Part shown: positions 59,364 to 64,000 of the stretch, piece by piece
Position numbering within the stretch: position 1 is the first letter of the stretch
Layout: every line of letters begins with the position of its first letter
NCBI GenBank assembly: GCA_029224185.1
Contig: CM055188.1
Location: forward strand, 7,488,497 to 7,552,496
Reading direction: 5' to 3'
Length of the DNA: 64,000 nt
From: Karalla daura
Lineage: Eukaryota; Chordata; Actinopteri; Chaetodontiformes; Leiognathidae
Position numbers and translations under genes: made by a program
The notes under the pieces: model-generated
The model's database searches: none
What the model saw: only the letters and a program-made list of their open reading frames with translations
What the model was told of the DNA's origin: nothing

Positions 59364-62300
59364 TTATCACTGCCTTTAATTTAATATCTGTTTTGTATTT
59401 TCAGTTTTATTTTTTTCCCATACCCCATGCACATCCACACACACTGCTCCTGCATAGTGTATAAGACCATTTTTTTGGCTAATATTACGCTTTTTTATGT
59501 ACCTCTGTGTTGTTGTTGTTTCTTATCATGTGTTTTCTTTCCATGTGTTATATCTACCCTTGGTTCCCAACTTCATTCACACCAGAGCTGTATAATCCGG
59601 ACTTTCGAGTTACAGTCTAGGCTAGCACGTACAGTATGCTGCTCTGGTTGTGTGTGCATTGTGGAACGGCTGCGCTGTGTGTCCACTCTATGCTCCCACA
59701 GTGCTGAATAGTTTATGGACTTCATTCTCGTTATTAACAACTTTATTCTCTGATTAAATTATGTTTTCTGACTTTATTCTCATTATTGATTATTTTCTTT
59801 TGACTTTATTCTCATTCTAAATTACTTTACTTCCTGAATTATTTTATTTTTGGTTTTTATAAATGTAGCCCTAATACTATTTTTTACATTTCCGGTTTTG
59901 TGATGGCATCCCCTGCATATGATTTCACAATGCTATGAATACTGGGTAATTTCTTTAGGGTAAGTCAGCACTCATGCTGACTTTCCATGGAGGGCATGAA
60001 GGGCTTATTCACTGACTCGCTGACTCAATGCCCGGGCACTGGTTTTTATCAGCTTTCAATAAACTTGTCTCCACCAAAGACTTCTCCAACTCAAAGACTG
60101 GCCATACAAGGACATATTTCATTACTGTTGTAAATAATTCATATTCAATAATACAACATGTTTTTGATGTATAAGTTCTGTGTGAGACAGCTTTTAATCA
60201 CAAATTCTGAAAATTGAGGAAACCCTGAGTAATAACCATTTGCTCAGGCTGCACATTTTCTTTAATCTCCTCACGCGCCAACAATTTTATCCTCTGCACC
60301 AGTGGATCTCAGCGTCAAATTACAGTATATTACTATTTGATTGTAGATTAAATGACTGCATATCATACAGTATTATCAAGTCTTATGCCAGGCTGGTGGT
60401 ATTTGATAATGTGGGCACGTTGCGATCACCAGAATATGAGTCAAACTTAACATTTACACCCCCACCAGATATTTCTGTTATCTGCCCTGTCATTTAAGGG
60501 TGTTGCAGCGTTAACAGCCTCACACACAAGCACACACCTTGCAGCACATTACAGACAGAAATCTTTATTCTTCTTCACTCTTCTCTAAGCTTTTTTTTGT
60601 TCTTAATGAAATTTTCTTACTCAAGCGTTATTTACAATTGAATCTTCCGTTATGTAAATGCCTTTTCTGTCCCACAAAGGAGGTATTTGTGTAAACTTCA
60701 ACCATGCCAAGGCAGAAGTGAATGACATCCACTGTGGAAAAGAAAAAAACATAAAAAAAAGAAGCACCAAGAGAAGGACATAGAAAAAAAAACAAACGCA
60801 GAAAAAAATCTGAGGATCTGTGTGTTTCAGGAATATTGGTTTTGGTTGTTTGTGTGACCTTGCTGTTTTATCTGTTCCCACGGGACAGTGCAACAAGGTG
60901 TCACCTGAGTCTCCCATAGGCGCACTCTGGGATGGAACAAGCCATGTAAGGGCTGAGCTTTGTTTTTATTTATTTATTTCTATGCAGCAGCCTCGGCTTC
61001 GAGCAACAATCAACATCATACTTTCATACTTTCACTGCATTGGAACTGCATCTTCTGGAATACATAACCAAGTTCACTCTTTTGGGGGAACGTCAGCAGC
61101 GGGAAGCTAAGGATGCTGCAGGAAAGAATCTGACAGCCCCGTTCAATCACTTCCTGAGTCTCAGCTGCGATCACAGGCTACAAAGAGCAGCGGTCCTGTT
61201 CTGTTAGAAATAGATTTCTTAACCTCAAGTCCAGGTCAGCAGTCTGTTGTCATAAAAATACTGCTCTGTTTACTCAGACTTATAGATTCTTCAGGAGTTG
61301 CAGGAGCCAAGGCTATCTCTGATGCACTGTTTGCAGAAGAAATACGACAGTGTAAATTATTTTATTTCTGCCGCACCAGCCGTGATGTGTGTGTGTGTGT
61401 GCCATGATGGCAGGGCTGAAGAAACACATGAATGTAAGTGAACAAGCGACTACTGGTTGTCACTCCAGGACATCAGACTGTGCAGTTGTTCAGTGTTTGT
61501 TCTACTGTTGAGCGTTGTCACCTTCGGGTGCTCTTTGCTGCAGCTTCACGATCAGTGTTCTCAGCCGACTATTGCATGGCAAAGGTGATATGATATACAA
61601 TAAGGCAATATGCTGTGACCACGATCCCAGTTATACTTGTAATTCACTCTAATCACACTGGTCTAACTAACTAATCAGTTGGGATGAGAGGATATGGTAC
61701 AGCCATGGTTAGATCTGGAATATTAGTCTATTTCTTATGAGCAGGGCTCATAGTAACCATTGTGTGGCTCAGTTTGGGCCTCCTCCATCACGTTGGTCTA
61801 CTACTGGAGCAGGGCCATAGCCACAGCCAAAGAGGAGGCTCCACTGCTTCCTCTAGTAACTACCCCCATTAACAGCAGCATCAGGTATTATGTGGCCAAT
61901 TGCAAGTCCTTTTTTTTTGTTACTTTATTTAATGCCACTTTTTACACAGGCAAACAGAATATCTTATTTTTAGAAGTAAAGATGTGCATTTGTAATAGAC
62001 ATCAGTTTGCCAGACTGTCAGACTGGGAACATGTCGCCACCACTTTTTGTCATTAAAAATTCTGTCCCCACCTTCTTTTCTAATGTTTTTTACGTATTAA
62101 CCAGTTTTATTAATGAAGAAGTAATGTTGCTGTCACTCAGAGTGCGTTCAAGTCTCATCAGAAAGTTGAGGTGCATTCAGGACATTATGATGATTACAAC
62201 AGTTTCCAACCAATGGGTCGGGAGAAGTGGTTAAATGCTTTTGATAAATAGCTCCAGAGAAAGGAGAAATGCCTGTAAGAAATGGAGAGAAGGGAGGAAA

Positions 62301-62530
62301 AGGACAGCAGGTTAAGAGATGAAAGCTTTGGATCCTCTGCTTCGACCGTCCATATCAATTTTCACTCTGTTCTCCTTTGTTTCTACAGCTCTGTCTTCCT
62401 GGGAGCTGCTTGTGTCACAAACATTTTCCTGTGCACTTACTGCTCAGCTCAGAGCTTGACGTAACCTCTGCTGTGCCCTCTCTCTCTGCCCCCAACCCCA
62501 CCCCTGTGCTACATCCTTCCTGACTCACAG

Positions 62531-62624
62531 GAAACAAGATGGAAGGATTCCTTGCATCTCTGATGAAGTAGAGTCCTCACTGCAACACACCTACCCTGCA
62601 TTTCCTCTTCCTGCACTTTTAAAG
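62531..62624 (+). CDS. candidate 94-nt exon, gene unknown
   Basis: A long polypyrimidine region (from about 62478) ends in CCTTCCTGACTCACAG at 62530, and a strong donor AAG/GTAAGG follows at 62625. After one base, 31 codons are open, beginning KQDGRIPCISDEVESSLQHT and ending in phase 0 with PALLK. The ATG-containing frame (from 62539) stops after ten codons. Incoming phase 1/2 fits the outgoing phase of the candidate at 33139 (two leftover bases). No domain is recognised. It could equally be a 5' UTR exon or chance. Confidence 0.33.
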
Positions 62625-63763
62625 GTAAGGTGGACCCACTCCTGCTGGCCTCCCTTTGTAGGAAATCTGTGATCACGTACTGCCAGGAATCTGATTTGAG
62701 GGACGCAAAACTAAGAATTAAAGCTTCACTCGAATCAAAGTATGTGCTTCAAGATTTTTCACACCATTGTGCTCTCTTGCAGCACACTCTGGGATGTGCC
62801 ATTACAATTAAAATGTGGTCTCCAAAAGAGCAGCAGGCCACCCATATCGACAGAGAAACAGGTTTAGATTGCTCCAGTTATTTTTCCTTTTCATACCAGT
62901 CTTTGACAAAAGCAAGTGAGGAGGACAAAATACACGCTCAGTCTTTTTGTAAAACTGCATTTAAGTTAATCAGATGTTGTAAGATCAGATGTCAGTTTAA
63001 ATTAACCAAATAGGACTGTATACAGTAAGCTTAATAAGAAGCATACAATACTCAGTAACAATTCATGTACCTGGTTGTGTTTAGCTTGTATGGCAACTCA
63101 AAATTGTAAAAGTTGTTGTGAAGTGTAAATGATTTTTTTATCGAATGGAAGAAGAAGAAGTATGTAAAATTTGTGATTATGTATTTTTTCAATCAAGATT
63201 ACGGTTGTTTTCACACCAGAGCTGGATGAACCAGGGTCGAGTTTGATGATACAATACTTTTACAAACTTTCGGCCAGTTGTGAATACTCACCTGGACTCT
63301 GGATTAGGATAAAGATACAACTAAAAGCTGCTTTCACTTGAGAGACTTTAATCGAGCTAATGAACTGAAGCTATAGACCTTTTTTTTAGGAGTTTAAGTG
63401 ATCATCTGATATTCAAACATATATTTTCCCATCATTTACTTCTCCATTACATGTTGTTTGCACACAGGGAGTTAATGTCTAAGCCAGTCCTCATCTTCAT
63501 AAAGAGGCGACAGAACAAGTCTTATCCAGAGATCACTGCAGCTTCACCACCTGTCACTTCTTCATGCTAATTTTCTTCCTCCTGCCCCAAGTGGACAGCT
63601 TTGGGAACTGCTTGATGTTGTCCAGGTCGACCACGATGACTTGTGAATGCAGACCAGATTATGTCAAGTTGTGAAAGCAGTGTAAAAGCATCCGTGTGTT
63701 TCTGAGCCGCCACATGTTTTTCGTGTAACTCGAACACCATTTGGATTTTAATTTTGATATTTG
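62625..63763. other. non-coding stretch
   Basis: No gene is seen. The frame at 62630-63013 follows the donor of the candidate exon but has no splice support and no domain. A minus-strand donor-like CAG/GTGAGT at 63284-63292 has no good acceptor. Confidence 0.5.
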
Positions 63764-63980
63764 GCAGACAGATTCATCACTCACACAGGAAGAACTGATT
63801 CGATTTTCACACATTTCGGATAATACGTCTGGCCACAAGGGGCAGCACTATGGTTGAAAAATGACATTTGTGCTTATATCTCCAGAACTATTAGGCCAAC
63901 ACGGAGCAACATGGATTGTTCAATCATGCCTCGGGCCGTTTGGGGATACATCCATTGCATTTGGTGCTGAATGCATAGAT
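63764..63980 (+). repeat. dispersed repeat family D, copy 3
   Basis: It matches 4339-4560: GATTCATCACTCACAC, GAAGAACTGATTCGATTTTC, GGCCACAAGGGGCAGCACTA, GGTTGAAAAATGACATT, GAGCAACATGGATTGTTCAA and GCCTCGGGCCGTTTGGGGAT. It continues to GCTGAATGCATAG, which copy 2 also has. It lacks the internal AAACTTGAT segment of copies 1 and 2. Confidence 0.75.
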
Positions 63981-64000
63981 CTATTTATCACAGGTTGCCT

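Larger units (their letters stand above)
55197..62530. other. non-coding stretch with many microsatellites
   Basis: No gene is recognised in about 7.3 kb. Listed separately are microsatellites at 55589, 55974, 56185, 57387 and 59324, a tandem repeat at 56370 and an X-box match at 58575. Open frames here (for example 56422-56673 and 56734-56994) are hydrophobic because of AT-rich codons, and they lack any domain or splice context. Confidence 0.5.

Overview
The window looks like vertebrate nuclear DNA, most likely from a ray-finned fish. This is inferred from AT-rich, CpG-poor sequence without long reading frames, many (CA)n, (GATA)n and (AAT)n microsatellites, degenerate Rex1-like and RTE-like LINE copies, tRNA-headed and V-SINE-like SINE relics, and short hAT-like and piggyBac-like elements. 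No complete protein-coding gene is visible. The longest open frames (about 185 codons) have low-complexity or repeat-derived translations and no recognisable domain.

Layout. 1-11.3 kb: mostly unique non-coding DNA with a 554-bp hAT-like element (3388-3941), a 1067-bp piggyBac-like element with TTAA duplications (5696-6762), compound microsatellites at 9.6 and 10.6 kb, and a 41-nt candidate exon (10746-10786). 11.3-13.5 kb and 20.4-25.4 kb: two clusters of one family of unclassified composite repeats. The second cluster is the most striking part of the window. It has a large inverted repeat, CpG-rich arrays of a 133-bp unit with nested dyads, and two nearly identical copies in opposite orientation that differ by two array units. 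25.5-35.6 kb: dispersed repeat fragments, SINE relics and a 45-nt candidate exon (33139-33183). 35.7-38.6 kb: an RTE-like LINE remnant, split by an insertion, followed directly by a Rex1-like LINE remnant whose catalytic RT motif is destroyed. 38.6-64 kb: unique DNA with microsatellites (including about 36 GATA units at 47.2 kb), a 19-G run at 51.2 kb, a possible 5' exon near 55 kb, a few splice-flanked open segments, and a third copy of a dispersed repeat at the right edge.

Most or all of the window may therefore be intronic or intergenic DNA of a large gene. The candidate exons rest only on splice-site and reading-frame patterns. I could not assign them to a named gene, and they need a protein or transcript match. 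Repeat family names come from remembered family features, not from a database search.
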